Source: Oscillospiraceae bacterium | Lineage (GTDB): Bacteria > Bacillota > Clostridia > Oscillospirales > CAG-272 | Assembly (NCBI GenBank): GCA_015064685.1 | Contig: SVRT01000010.1 | Coordinates: 39,889 to 103,888 of the forward strand | Direction: 5' to 3' | DNA: 64,000 bases | Part shown: one piece after another, positions 43,387 through 52,238 of the stretch | Position numbering within the stretch: position 1 is the first letter of the stretch | How the letters are laid out: the number at the start of each line of letters is the position of its first letter | Notes under the pieces: generated by a model | Told to the model about the DNA's origin: nothing | What the model saw: only the letters and a program-made list of their open reading frames with translations | Database searches by the model: none | Translations under genes and position numbers: made by a program

Positions 43387-45255
43387 TCAGTCGCGGTACC
43401 AATATCCGTAAGCAAAGCTTGACGTAAGATAGGTTGCCGCAGCGGATGGGTCTGAAAGATTCTTGCTTGGGATCTCGGTCTTGCTCGCGTCGGTTGCCGA
43501 GTCAGCATACATCCATCCGTTTGTATTCTCAAATATCACGTTTTTCAGATTACTGCAGGAACCGAAGGCATTCATCATCCACGCTACACTCTCAGGTATT
43601 GTCACGCTTTTCAGATTGGTGCAGTATTCAAAAGCGGAATTTTCAACGTAGATCACTCCATCGGGTATATCAAAGCTTGTATCCTTTTTTCCAATAGCAT
43701 AATTTACAATCGACGTTCCGTCTTTCGAATACAGATTACCATCGACAGATTTATATTCCTGATTGTCCTCCGAAACACTTATACTTTCAAGGCTTTGACA
43801 GTCACTGAACGCCCAATCCTCAACCGTTTTCACACCACTTCCGATAACAACGCTCTTAAGACCGCGACAACGCTCGAATGCACCGTTGCCAATTATCTGC
43901 ACACTGTCGGGAACAGTTACACCGGCAAGATAATTATTCCCCTGAAATGCCGACATGCAGATCTCGGTCACGCCATCGGGGATCTCAAAGCTTGCCGTAT
44001 CTTTTTTTTGAGGGAAACGGATAAGCTTGCTTCCGTCCTTACTGTAAAGAACGTCATCGATCGACTGATAATTCTGATTGTCAGCATCTACACTTATACC
44101 TTTAAGATTTGTGCATTCAGCAAATACACATTCACCAATATAGGATACGCTTTTCGGAATAAAGATGCTCTTGATTCCCGCACAGTAAGAAAACGCCGAT
44201 GATCCTATGCTTTCCACACCGTCGGGAATTGTTATACTGCTGAGTTTATCGCAATGAAAAAATGCGCTATTGTGGATAAACTTTGTGTTTTCGTTAATTT
44301 TACACGAGGCAATTGACCAGCTCTTTGCTTTAACTAAGATCATATGCGGATTATTGTTATTACCGAGATAACACGCGTTCCCTTCAATGCAATATTCCAA
44401 GCTATCACACGCGCCGAACACGCTCGCGCCAATGTGCTGTAAACTATCGGGGACTCTCACATTTTTTAAGACCTGGCAGTTATAGAACGCGTAATCATCA
44501 ATGCTCGTTATACCGTCGGGGATATTGACCGAGGTGATGAATTTTTTATAAAACGCTTCAACACCTATTGATCTGACGGGAACGCCCTGATATTCATCCG
44601 CGATAACGATCTTCTTCGATTTTCCCGTATATCCGACGACCTTTGCACACGCGCCGTCCTGTGAAAGCTCGTACAAGATCCCTTCGGTTGGAGTAATCTG
44701 ATTATTACAGACGGTACACGTTCCCTCTTCATCGAGCGTATGCTCCTCCTCATCCTTTACAGAATCACATTTTGAGCAGGCATACCAATGGTGAGATTTA
44801 TCATATGAATAGGTCTTTGCATAGTTATGGCTTTTATAATTGCTACCCACAAGCTCTACGTAAAGACATTCGGAGCAGACCTTGCAATAGATCCTTTTCT
44901 CACAGCTTTTCCCCTCGTTATCGCCAAAGTTCATAACGGATCCGAAGTGATGCTCGTGCTCTTCTTTTTCGGGAAGCTCGATAGGATCGAGAACCGTACC
45001 GTCGGTCAAGGTAATAACGAGTCTTCCTTCTTCGTCAAACTCCACCTTCTCCACAGTTGCGCCTGTATCGCCGGTATCGCCCTTTTCCCCAGGGATTCCT
45101 TGCTCACCTTGAATTCCCTGCTCACCTTTTTCTCCCTGAACACCTTGAATTCCCTGCTCGCCCTGTACTGCGTCACATGATGCAAGCATAGGCATACAGA
45201 GTGTCAAGGCAAACAACATAGCCAATAAAGGTATCTTTTTCATTTTTTCTCTCAC
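43387..45255 (-). CDS. Lipoprotein with collagen-like repeat and BspA-type leucine-rich repeats
   Basis: 622-residue predicted surface lipoprotein. The signal peptide ends in the lipobox LASC, Cys27. It is followed by collagen-like Gly-x-y triplets (GEQGIQGVQGEKG and on, about residues 32-66), a short beta region, CxxC pairs (CKVCSEC, CSKC, CTVC, about 120-187), then some ten BspA/LRR_5 repeats (about 210-600, with IPDGVESIGSSAFSYC-type units). Such proteins stick to host or other surfaces; the role here is inferred. The start is GTG at 45255, with GGAGG eight bases upstream. It has its own promoter. Confidence 0.87.
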   Translation of the reverse strand: MREKMKKIPLLAMLFALTLCMPMLASCDAVQGEQGIQGVQGEKGEQGIQGEQGIPGEKGDTGDTGATVEKVEFDEEGRLVITLTDGTVLDPIELPEKEEHEHHFGSVMNFGDNEGKSCEKRIYCKVCSECLYVELVGSNYKSHNYAKTYSYDKSHHWYACSKCDSVKDEEEHTLDEEGTCTVCNNQITPTEGILYELSQDGACAKVVGYTGKSKKIVIADEYQGVPVRSIGVEAFYKKFITSVNIPDGITSIDDYAFYNCQVLKNVRVPDSLQHIGASVFGACDSLEYCIEGNACYLGNNNNPHMILVKAKSWSIASCKINENTKFIHNSAFFHCDKLSSITIPDGVESIGSSAFSYCAGIKSIFIPKSVSYIGECVFAECTNLKGISVDADNQNYQSIDDVLYSKDGSKLIRFPQKKDTASFEIPDGVTEICMSAFQGNNYLAGVTVPDSVQIIGNGAFERCRGLKSVVIGSGVKTVEDWAFSDCQSLESISVSEDNQEYKSVDGNLYSKDGTSIVNYAIGKKDTSFDIPDGVIYVENSAFEYCTNLKSVTIPESVAWMMNAFGSCSNLKNVIFENTNGWMYADSATDASKTEIPSKNLSDPSAAATYLTSSFAYGYWYRD

Positions 45256-45292
45256 AGCATACTCCTCCGAAACCGTCTTTTTTCACAGTAAT

Positions 45293-45322
45293 ATTATAAC
45301 ACAGGCGAAATATTCGAGTCAA
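45293..45322 (-). promoter_or_regulatory. Sigma-A promoter for the collagen/LRR lipoprotein
   Basis: Minus-strand TTGACT (45322-45317), an 18-base spacer ending in TGT, and TATAAT (45298-45293). Confidence 0.72.
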
Positions 45323-45360
45323 TAACGTGGTGGGAATTTTTTTATTTCCCTCTTTTTTTC

Positions 45361-45382
45361 TGTCAAAGTGGTGTCAAAGTGG
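45361..45382. repeat. Short tandem repeat upstream of the lipoprotein promoter
   Basis: Two exact adjacent copies of TGTCAAAGTGG lie about 40 bases upstream of the lipoprotein -35. It may be an operator or chance. The rest of the 284-base gap holds only this, the promoter and the recO terminator. Confidence 0.5.
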
Positions 45383-45484
45383 TGAAATCTCTCAAAAGCG
45401 GAAATTTGTGTTTTTTTGAGTGGGGCAAGTATGCGAAAAATGACCTTTTTTTGCTTTTTATGTGGGGGATTCTTTAATAAAAGC

Positions 45485-45521
45485 AAAAAAATGCGCGCAT
45501 CCGTACAGACGGTTACGCGCT
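45485..45521 (-). terminator. Terminator after recO
   Basis: The stem GCGCGT..CCGT / ACGG..GCGCGC (one internal mismatch region) is followed by ATTTTTTT on the minus strand; it ends the yqfC-to-recO block. Confidence 0.75.
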
Positions 45522-45539
45522 ATATTTTTTTATAAGAAC

Positions 45540-46334
45540 TTATTTTACCGATTTATAAAACTCAAGCGAATCAAATCCGCGCTCGAGATGGTTTAATATA
45601 TAGCTTTCCGCGGCTTTTGAAAGCTCGTTCATTTCACCGTCGTCCTTGAGGTCGAAAGAGAATACTTTTCCGTCGGGGGCGGTGACTATATATCGGAGAG
45701 CCGCCAGAGCGGACGGGGAGAGTCCGCAGAGGATGCTTGCCTCGGGCATATCCTCGAATTCCTTTGAGACCGCGACCCTTTTATCGCCCTTTTTTGCGAG
45801 ACAATCCGTGCAGACAAGCTTTCCTCCCATCACATCGAGGTAAGTATAGTCCGCAAACGGCTCTTTGCAGTAGGCGCAATAGGAAAGCTCGGGGCAATAT
45901 CCCGAGATCGCTGCGGCGCGCATCTCGAAAACCGCTTTTACAAGTCTTTGATCCTTCTCCCCCCTACCAACAAGGTAGAGCGAATTGAGGAGCAGGCGCA
46001 TTATCGAGTCGTCCTCCACGACCTCGTCGGTAAGCTCGTTTGCAAGGTCACAGAGATATGATGCGAGTGAGACACGGACGATATCGATCGAGAGGTCGTA
46101 AAACGGATTTATGACTGAGCCGCCGCGCAGCCAATAGAGATTTCCCTTTTGGCTTATCTCAAAATTTGCGTAGGTGAAGAGCTGGGAGATAGAGCGCATC
46201 TTACTTGACGGCGACCGTCCGCCCTTGACCATAATGCCGATCCGTCCGTGATCCGCGGTTATTATATTCAGCATCTTATCGCTTGCGCCTACGTCGTATA
46301 CACGGGTTATCACACCGTTTGTGGCGAATTCCAT
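45540..46334 (-). CDS. recO: DNA repair protein RecO
   Basis: 264-residue RecO, which loads RecA on SSB-coated DNA. N-terminal OB fold (GVITRVYDVGASDKML and GRIGIMVKGGRS), a helical middle, and a four-cysteine zinc site (CPELSYCAYC near residue 145 and CTDC near 174). The ATG at 46334 follows AAAGGAGAAG; a longer in-frame start at 46385 falls in a hairpin. Last gene of the era-recO block. Confidence 0.92.
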   Translation of the reverse strand: MEFATNGVITRVYDVGASDKMLNIITADHGRIGIMVKGGRSPSSKMRSISQLFTYANFEISQKGNLYWLRGGSVINPFYDLSIDIVRVSLASYLCDLANELTDEVVEDDSIMRLLLNSLYLVGRGEKDQRLVKAVFEMRAAAISGYCPELSYCAYCKEPFADYTYLDVMGGKLVCTDCLAKKGDKRVAVSKEFEDMPEASILCGLSPSALAALRYIVTAPDGKVFSFDLKDDGEMNELSKAAESYILNHLERGFDSLEFYKSVK

Positions 46335-46362
46335 GACTCTTCTCCTTTCTACCAAAATTATA

Positions 46363-46385
46363 TTGCTCCGATATGCTCGGAGCAA
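46363..46385 (-). terminator. Hairpin between era and recO
   Basis: The perfect 9-base repeat TTGCTCCGA / TCGGAGCAA with a five-base loop is followed on the minus strand by TATAATTTT. The same bases read as TTGCTC-N17-TATAAT, a weak promoter-like pair for recO. Confidence 0.5.
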
Positions 46386-46390
46386 TATTA

Positions 46391-47275
46391 TTATTCTTCA
46401 CTATATCCGAAATCGGTTATGCCTCTCTGGCTATCACGCCAGTTTTCTTTTACCTTTACCCAGAGGTCGAGATATACCTTTGTTCCAAACAGTGCCTCAA
46501 GATCTGCGCGAGCATATGAGCCGACACGCTTCAGCTCCTCTCCGCCCTTGCCGACGATGATTCCCTTATGCGATGCCTTCTCACAGAATATTTCTGCACG
46601 GATGCTTATAAGGCTTCCCTCGTCCTTGAATGATTCTATCGCGACCGCCACACCGTGGGGAATCTCTTTATTAAGTGTACGGAGGAGCTTTTCTCTTATC
46701 ACCTCTGCCGCGACCTGTCTCTCGGATTGGTCGGTTACCATATCCTCCGGGAAGAAGAATTCCGACTCCTGCAAAAAGGGCTCACATTCATCAAGAAGCG
46801 CTTCTACTCCCTTTCCGTTCTTCGCGCAGATCGGAACGACTGCTGAAAAATCGTGGAGAGCTGCGTATGCGGCAATAGTTTCAGCTATCTGCTCGCGGCG
46901 GTAGAGGTCTATCTTATTGAGCGCAAGCACGCAGGGAGTCTCGGTTCTCTTTGCGTAGCTTATTACGTTCTTCTCTACCTCGCTTACAGGCTTTCCCGTG
47001 TCGGTAACGAGAATTATCGCGTCGGCATCCTGCATTGAGCTGTTTGCAGTCTTTACCATAAACGTGCCGAGGGTATTCTTCGGTCTGAATATACCGGGGG
47101 TATCGAGGAATACGAACTGATCCTCACCCTTTGTATGTATTCCGATTATTCTGTTTCTTGTTGTCTGCGGCTTGGAGGAAACAATCGCTACCTTCTCACC
47201 GAGCATTGTATTAAGAAGTGTGGATTTTCCCACGTTTGGTCTTCCTACTATTGCTATAAATCCTGTTCTTTTCAT
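46391..47275 (-). CDS. era: GTPase Era
   Basis: 294-residue Era, a GTPase that assists 16S rRNA folding and 30S assembly. G1 GRPNVGKST (residues 11-19), G3 DTPG near 59, G4 NKID near 121, and the C-terminal KH RNA-binding domain with GKGGEELKRVGSYAR near 248. Order ybeY-unknown-era-recO. Confidence 0.97.
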   Translation of the reverse strand: MKRTGFIAIVGRPNVGKSTLLNTMLGEKVAIVSSKPQTTRNRIIGIHTKGEDQFVFLDTPGIFRPKNTLGTFMVKTANSSMQDADAIILVTDTGKPVSEVEKNVISYAKRTETPCVLALNKIDLYRREQIAETIAAYAALHDFSAVVPICAKNGKGVEALLDECEPFLQESEFFFPEDMVTDQSERQVAAEVIREKLLRTLNKEIPHGVAVAIESFKDEGSLISIRAEIFCEKASHKGIIVGKGGEELKRVGSYARADLEALFGTKVYLDLWVKVKENWRDSQRGITDFGYSEE

Positions 47276-47284
47276 TCTCTTTCT

Positions 47285-47902
47285 CTATTCCTGTTCCTTT
47301 GATTTAACAAACTCTCTGGGGTCATCCAGAAGGACGTCTATATATTCGCCCGTTTCATAATCGATAAGGTAAACGTAGTCCGGACGGTTTTTTATCTCGG
47401 GTCCTCCGACCTTTAGCATCAGACTAGAGCCCTTGATCGGATATTCCCTTATTCGGTAGTTTCCCGTTTTATAGTCTCCGCTGTAATCTGTGTAATTGAA
47501 TTTGCTGAAATGTTTCCATTCAATTAATTCGGCACTGTCGTGCACCGAATATACGGCACTCATGCTCATATCCTCTTTATTCTGAACCGTCTTGTCGTTT
47601 CTTGCCGCGACGAGCATATCTATTCCGAGAGGACCAAGCACAAACACAACGAGTGCTGTCGTTATTATGAACGTAATGAGTCTGACATGACTTTGAAAAA
47701 AGCCTTCCTTACGTTTGTACTTCACCTCTTCTGCCCTTGGTGTGCTTGTATCGTTTTGCGGCGAACTGTCTGGCTCCTCAATCGGCGCCTGCGCATAAGC
47801 ATAAGAATCCTCTCTTTCCCGTGTAAGCTCTCTTTCACGGGCTTCGGCTTCCGCTCTCGCTCGCTTTTCTGCCTCGAGCGCTCTTCTCTCACTCGGTTTC
47901 AT
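47285..47902 (-). CDS. Unrecognised single-pass membrane protein between ybeY and era
   Basis: 205-residue protein I do not recognise. Residues 1-70 are highly charged: an Arg/Glu/Ala helix (MKPSERRALEAEKRARAEAEA) followed by a Pro/Ser/Thr-rich acidic stretch. One membrane helix lies at about 75-97 (ITFIITTALVVFVLGPLGIDML), and an extracytoplasmic domain of about 105 residues, rich in Tyr and Asp, follows. No cysteine or enzymatic motif is seen. It takes the place where Bacillus has dgkA and cdd. Spacing to era is nine bases, so it is in the operon. Confidence 0.7.
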   Translation of the reverse strand: MKPSERRALEAEKRARAEAEARERELTREREDSYAYAQAPIEEPDSSPQNDTSTPRAEEVKYKRKEGFFQSHVRLITFIITTALVVFVLGPLGIDMLVAARNDKTVQNKEDMSMSAVYSVHDSAELIEWKHFSKFNYTDYSGDYKTGNYRIREYPIKGSSLMLKVGGPEIKNRPDYVYLIDYETGEYIDVLLDDPREFVKSKEQE

Positions 47903-47935
47903 TTGCGTCCTCCTGATCTTTGCTTATAAGGGATA

Positions 47936-48448
47936 TTATTTTACCTCAAGACCCATTATCTTCATTATCTCGGTCTGCTTTGCTCTCATCTCTCTGTCCT
48001 CTTCCTCGCTTCTCTCGTGATCGTAGCCGAGGAGGTGAAGCATTGAGTGAACGGTGAGGAATGCGACCTCGCGCTTAAAGCTATGACCGAACTCGTCTGC
48101 CTGCTCCTTCGCTTTTTCAAGCGAGATAACGATGTCTCCGAGATTGCTGATGATCTCGTCGATCGGAGGCTCCTCGCACTCTCCCTCAAAATCAAAGAGC
48201 GGGAATGAAAGTACGTCGGTGGGCTTGTCTATCTCACGGAACTTCTTATTGAGCTCGCGGATCCCCTCGTTATCGGTAAAGGTAACAGATACCTCGCACA
48301 CGTTCTGGAAATCCTCAAAGTCAAGTGTGGTCTCTATTGCTTCGCGGAGAAGCACCTTTAAGTTATAGCTTACGGGATACTTCTCCTGCTCGTTTTCAAA
48401 GTATATTCTAAGGCTCATCTTTCTGTTCATTTTTTCTTCCTCTGACAA
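47936..48448 (-). CDS. ybeY: Endoribonuclease YbeY
   Basis: 170-residue YbeY, a zinc-dependent RNase for 16S rRNA 3'-end maturation and ribosome quality control. The zinc motif H-x3-H-x5-H is in HSMLHLLGYDH near residue 134; family segments LNKKFREIDKPTDVLSFPL and ISLEKAKEQA are present. It starts three bases after phoH. Confidence 0.95.
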   Translation of the reverse strand: MSEEEKMNRKMSLRIYFENEQEKYPVSYNLKVLLREAIETTLDFEDFQNVCEVSVTFTDNEGIRELNKKFREIDKPTDVLSFPLFDFEGECEEPPIDEIISNLGDIVISLEKAKEQADEFGHSFKREVAFLTVHSMLHLLGYDHERSEEEDREMRAKQTEIMKIMGLEVK

Positions 48449-48451
48449 GCG

Positions 48452-49486
48452 TCAGTTATCCTTTCTCATATATGTCTTTTTGCTCTCGGCCTTTTTTGCG
48501 TCGAGTCTTTCTTTTTTCTCTCTGTCGTATTTCTCGTACGCCAGGATTATCTTCTGAACCAGCTTATGTCTTACGACATCGCGCTCGGTGAAGGAGTGTA
48601 TCTCGATATCCTCGATTCCCGAGAGTATCTTTACCGCCTCCGCAAGTCCGCTCTTCTGTCCGCTCGGCAGGTCTGTCTGCGTAAGGTCTCCCGTGACTAC
48701 CGCCTTCGAATTAAATCCAAGACGGGTCAAGAACATCTTCATCTGCTCGGGGGTACAGTTCTGCGCCTCATCGAGTATTATGAAAGAATCGTCAAGCGTT
48801 CGTCCTCGCATATACGCGAGGGGGGCGACCTCTATAACTCCCTTTTCGACCTGTCTTTGATAATTCTCCGCGCCCATCATCTCAAAAAGTGAGTCGTATA
48901 GAGGACGGAGGTAGGGGTCGATCTTGCTTTGCAGGTCACCCGGTAAAAAACCGAGCTTTTCTCCCGCCTCGATCGCAGGACGTGTGAGAATGATCCTTGA
49001 CACCTGCTTATCTCTTAACGCCTTTACCGCCATAGCGACCGCAAGGAAGGTCTTACCCGTTCCCGCAGGTCCTACGCCGAGTACTATCGTGTTCTTCTTT
49101 ATCGCGTTGACGTAGTGCTTTTGTCCTACGGTCTTTGCCTTTATCGGCTTACCCTTCATCGTAACGCAGATCGTATCGTCTCCGAGGCTTTCAAGCTCTC
49201 CCGAGCGACCTGCCATTACCGTATCACACACGTAGATCACGCTCTGGTCGGTGATATTGCCGTTGTATTTCGCCATTTTTACGAGGTATCTTACCGCATC
49301 TGCGGCAAGAGCTACCGCCTCGTCATCCTCGGCGGACACTACTATCGCCTCCCCGCCGTCATCGGCTACTCTGTTATGGACGGCAACGCTGAATTTCTTT
49401 TCTATGATATCGAGATTTGAGTCGCAGCTTCCAAACACTGCAGACACGATATCCGAGCTTTCCGCTCTGATAATCTTATTGCTCAT
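48452..49486 (-). CDS. PhoH-like ATPase (YbeZ)
   Basis: 344-residue PhoH-family ATPase, partner of YbeY in rRNA processing. N-terminal KH-like region, then Walker A GPAGTGKTFLA near residue 138, LTRPAIEAGEKLGFLPGD near 168, Walker B FIILDEAQN near 236, and GDLTQTDLP near 263. ATG at 49486, following AAAGG, is preferred to the codon two residues earlier. In Bacillus pgpH lies between phoH and ybeY; here the two are three bases apart. Confidence 0.93.
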   Translation of the reverse strand: MSNKIIRAESSDIVSAVFGSCDSNLDIIEKKFSVAVHNRVADDGGEAIVVSAEDDEAVALAADAVRYLVKMAKYNGNITDQSVIYVCDTVMAGRSGELESLGDDTICVTMKGKPIKAKTVGQKHYVNAIKKNTIVLGVGPAGTGKTFLAVAMAVKALRDKQVSRIILTRPAIEAGEKLGFLPGDLQSKIDPYLRPLYDSLFEMMGAENYQRQVEKGVIEVAPLAYMRGRTLDDSFIILDEAQNCTPEQMKMFLTRLGFNSKAVVTGDLTQTDLPSGQKSGLAEAVKILSGIEDIEIHSFTERDVVRHKLVQKIILAYEKYDREKKERLDAKKAESKKTYMRKDN

Positions 49487-49509
49487 GCACACCTTTTCCT
49501 TTTTCGTTT

Positions 49510-50694
49510 TTACCCGTCGAGATCGACCTCAAATTCCGAGATCTCTGCAATATTCTCGATAAGTACTACCGTACAGTGAAGAATGAATCTGTCGTCGCGA
49601 GCATACGGGACGACTGTTTTTTTGATCAGGGTCGCATCATCCGCCATAGCGGACAGCTTATTCTCCAGCTCAAAATATGCAAGCTCCTCCGCCGCCTCGG
49701 GGCTTCTCGTTTCATACACCGTTTTATATTCGAGATAGCGTTCTGTTTTCACCGAAAGTGGCGTTTCGATCATACCCAAAAGGCAATAATTCTCCACTAT
49801 ATTTATTTTATCATAAAGTGCATCGTCTTTTCTACTGTTTTTTGAAATGTTCATTGAATAGTCAAAAAAATTTAAATATTTATCACAATATTCCCCGCCC
49901 GTATACTCCTTTTTTTCGTATTCGTACGGAATTTCGATATAAAACTCCTCGACGGTACGGACAAGCACCTCTCCCGATGCCCTTGTATAGCGAAATCCCT
50001 GCTGCACACTGTCAAACAGTCCGCTGACGAGCAGGTCGCCCTTATTCACGTATTTCCCCGCTCCGACCATTACTTTACCGCGAAAGATCCTTACCTCCTC
50101 AATAATACCGCTCTTTTTTGCGATGAGGTTTGCCGGTCTTGTAGCTTGCTCTGTCTTATCCGCTCCCACGTTCTCACGCACCTGAACGTGAGCAACAGTT
50201 CCGATTATATTGATAGACATCCATGAGATTTCTTCGCTATCGATGAGTATATTGTTTTCTATTCTGTCGGTGTTGGCGGACGGAATATAGCTCCCGACCG
50301 AAAAGCCGTGATCCTTCAAAAGCATGCGAACCTCTTGGGACGTTATGATTTCGTTTCCCGTGACCTCTATATCCCAGATAAACTGATGTGACAGAAAAAC
50401 GAGAACAATTGCGCATACGATTCCCAGCCACAAGCCAAATCTGTATTTATATTTTTCAAGGAAAATGGGGAGACCTCCCCTATTCTCTACCCGATATGTG
50501 ATTCCACGCGCATCCGCCTCCTTTTTCATTGTACCGAACGCTTTGAGACGGAAGGTCAAGAGGACACGCTCCTTTTCTGCCTTAAAGTCCGAATACGGTA
50601 TGCACAAATACATACAAAGGTTCAGAAGCGGTGTGATGCTCTCGTAATCAGCCGATACGGTTACGTATCCGAGAAAGAAATAGGACAGATTCAT
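49510..50694 (-). CDS. yqfD: Sporulation protein YqfD
   Basis: 394-residue YqfD-family stage IV sporulation protein. The N-terminal domain of about 85 residues is followed by a membrane helix (about 88-108, FGLWLGIVCAIVLVFLSHQFI) and the family's FtsQ-like IWDIEVTGNEIITSQEVRMLLKD-type segment (shown here to describe its position near residue 109), then a long extracytoplasmic domain with RVFRGK-like turns (IEEVRIFRGKVMVG). It overlaps yqfC by four bases (ATGA). Mother-cell expression is expected by analogy with Bacillus. Confidence 0.86.
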   Translation of the reverse strand: MNLSYFFLGYVTVSADYESITPLLNLCMYLCIPYSDFKAEKERVLLTFRLKAFGTMKKEADARGITYRVENRGGLPIFLEKYKYRFGLWLGIVCAIVLVFLSHQFIWDIEVTGNEIITSQEVRMLLKDHGFSVGSYIPSANTDRIENNILIDSEEISWMSINIIGTVAHVQVRENVGADKTEQATRPANLIAKKSGIIEEVRIFRGKVMVGAGKYVNKGDLLVSGLFDSVQQGFRYTRASGEVLVRTVEEFYIEIPYEYEKKEYTGGEYCDKYLNFFDYSMNISKNSRKDDALYDKINIVENYCLLGMIETPLSVKTERYLEYKTVYETRSPEAAEELAYFELENKLSAMADDATLIKKTVVPYARDDRFILHCTVVLIENIAEISEFEVDLDG

Positions 50695-50993
50695 TTATTA
50701 TCCTCCTCACCGTCAAAGCTGACAGAGACTATCAGACCCTCTATACTGACCGCCCCTGCGTGGTATGAGGTACAAACAAGCCTCTCTCCCTTTACCGACA
50801 TATTGTCCGATCTGAGGTTTACGGTAATATGCTCGGGCGAATATTTCAGTATTCTTCTGCATCCCTGTATAAACAAGCAGTGTCTGCCGCGAAGCTCTAC
50901 CCTGACGTCGCCCGCGATGACGTCACTTGGCAGCTCCGCCTTGACCGAAAGATATTCTAAAAAACCCTGCTTTTTATCTTTGCTTTTGTTCAT
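50691..50993 (-). CDS. yqfC: Sporulation protein YqfC (YabP family)
   Basis: 100-residue YabP/YqfC-family sporulation protein: GDVRVELRGRHCLFIQGCRRILKY core and a SVKGERLVCTSYHAGAVSIEG ending segment, the same strand pattern as yabP of this window. It leads the block yqfC-yqfD-phoH-ybeY-unknown-era-recO and is divergent from ylbJ with only 48 bases between. The ribosome site AGAGG precedes the start. A promoter could not be assigned with confidence. Confidence 0.86.
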   Translation of the reverse strand: MNKSKDKKQGFLEYLSVKAELPSDVIAGDVRVELRGRHCLFIQGCRRILKYSPEHITVNLRSDNMSVKGERLVCTSYHAGAVSIEGLIVSVSFDGEEDNK

Positions 50994-51041
50994 ATTGTGT
51001 CCTCTAAAAAAATATAAATTACCAGACTAAGTTCAGGAGAG

Positions 51042-52169
51042 ATGATTATGCGATTGGATAAAAAGACAAGCAAAGCCAAAAAACGGTCGTTACCCGACTC
51101 AAGCGTGCTGCTCGGCGCACTGATACTTGCCTCATTTATCCTTATCCTCTGCTCCTCCGACGTGGCAATAGAGTATATGAAAAAAGGGCTGGGTCTATGC
51201 GCCAAAAACGTTATTCCTGCTCTCTTTCCCTTTATGATCATTTCCGAGCTTATCGTTTCAAGCGGTGTGGGTATGAGAGTGTCAAGACTGTTCGCAAGGC
51301 CTATGAGGTGGCTCTTCGGTGTGAGTGAGGCGGGGGCGGCGGCATACTTTTTAGGAATAATATGCGGTTTCCCGATCGGGGCTAAGACCGCAGTCTCGAT
51401 GTACGACAAGGGGATGATCTCAAAGCGCGAGACCGAGCGCCTGCTTGCCTTTTGCAACAACCCGGGATCTGCATTTGTTATGAGTGCGGTGGGAGTTTCA
51501 CTGCTGCATAGCCACGCTCTCGGAATTACGCTCTACGTGTGCGTAATACTGTCCTCGATGGCGGTGGGCGTGATCGGTAATCTTCTTGAAAGAGACAGGA
51601 AAAATGAGGCAGGGGCGGTCGCTTATTGCTGTCAGAATGATGCTGTAAAGGCTATTACCGACGCGATACAGGCATCCGCTTTATCAATGCTCTCGGTGTG
51701 CGCTTACGTCGTCTTTTTCTCGGCGATAGTGGGGTGCTTGGGTTCGGCTATTTCGCGTTTTTCACCTCCCGAAGAAATAGTAGCTGTGTTATTCGGATTT
51801 TTCGAGCTTTCAAGCGGTGTCAGCGCAGCGGCAGGAATTGGCGGAAGGCTTTCCGCAGTTCTGCTATGCGCTCTCTTTCTCGGGTGGTCGGGCCTCTCGG
51901 TTCATTTTCAGGTAATGTCGGTCTGCTCGGGCAGAGGGCTGTCGTTCAAGGCTTATTTCATTTCAAAGGCTGCTCAGGGCATTTTGTGCGCGGCAATGAC
52001 GGGGTGTGCGGTGAAATTGTTTCCGAGGATGACAGAGGTTGATCACGCGGCATTTTTACCCTTGAGGAGTGCCTGCGAGAAATATTGCGCGGTAGTGATT
52101 CTATCGGTTTTTGCAACAATTATCCTTTGTTTATTCTTTCAATTGAGGAACAAATTGAAAAAGAAGTAA
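51042..52169 (+). CDS. ylbJ: Sporulation integral membrane protein YlbJ
   Basis: 375-residue YlbJ-family protein with about eight helices and the family's two Gate-type halves: VIPALFPFMIISELIVSSG near residue 55 and a GFPIGAKTAVSMYDKG segment near 112 with FCNNPGSAFV near 138. It is needed for spore cortex formation in Bacillus. AGGAG lies five bases before the ATG at 51042; a second ATG two codons later is possible. No intrinsic plus-strand terminator is visible after it. Confidence 0.87.
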   Translation: MIMRLDKKTSKAKKRSLPDSSVLLGALILASFILILCSSDVAIEYMKKGLGLCAKNVIPALFPFMIISELIVSSGVGMRVSRLFARPMRWLFGVSEAGAAAYFLGIICGFPIGAKTAVSMYDKGMISKRETERLLAFCNNPGSAFVMSAVGVSLLHSHALGITLYVCVILSSMAVGVIGNLLERDRKNEAGAVAYCCQNDAVKAITDAIQASALSMLSVCAYVVFFSAIVGCLGSAISRFSPPEEIVAVLFGFFELSSGVSAAAGIGGRLSAVLLCALFLGWSGLSVHFQVMSVCSGRGLSFKAYFISKAAQGILCAAMTGCAVKLFPRMTEVDHAAFLPLRSACEKYCAVVILSVFATIILCLFFQLRNKLKKK

Positions 52170-52199
52170 AAAAAAATCTCAAGCTCCGTACGCTTGAGA
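52168..52199 (-). terminator. Second terminator after tRNA-Thr
   Basis: The stem TCTCAAGC / GCTTGAGA is followed by nine T on the minus strand. It overlaps the end of the convergent ylbJ. Confidence 0.8.
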
Positions 52200-52203
52200 C
52201 AAA

Positions 52204-52238
52204 AAAACAAAATCCCGAACGCTATTGCGTTCGGGATT
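52204..52238 (-). terminator. First terminator directly after tRNA-Thr
   Basis: The perfect stem AATCCCGAAC / GTTCGGGATT is followed by TTGTTTTTTT on the minus strand. The stem begins with the last base of the tRNA CCA end. Confidence 0.85.
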
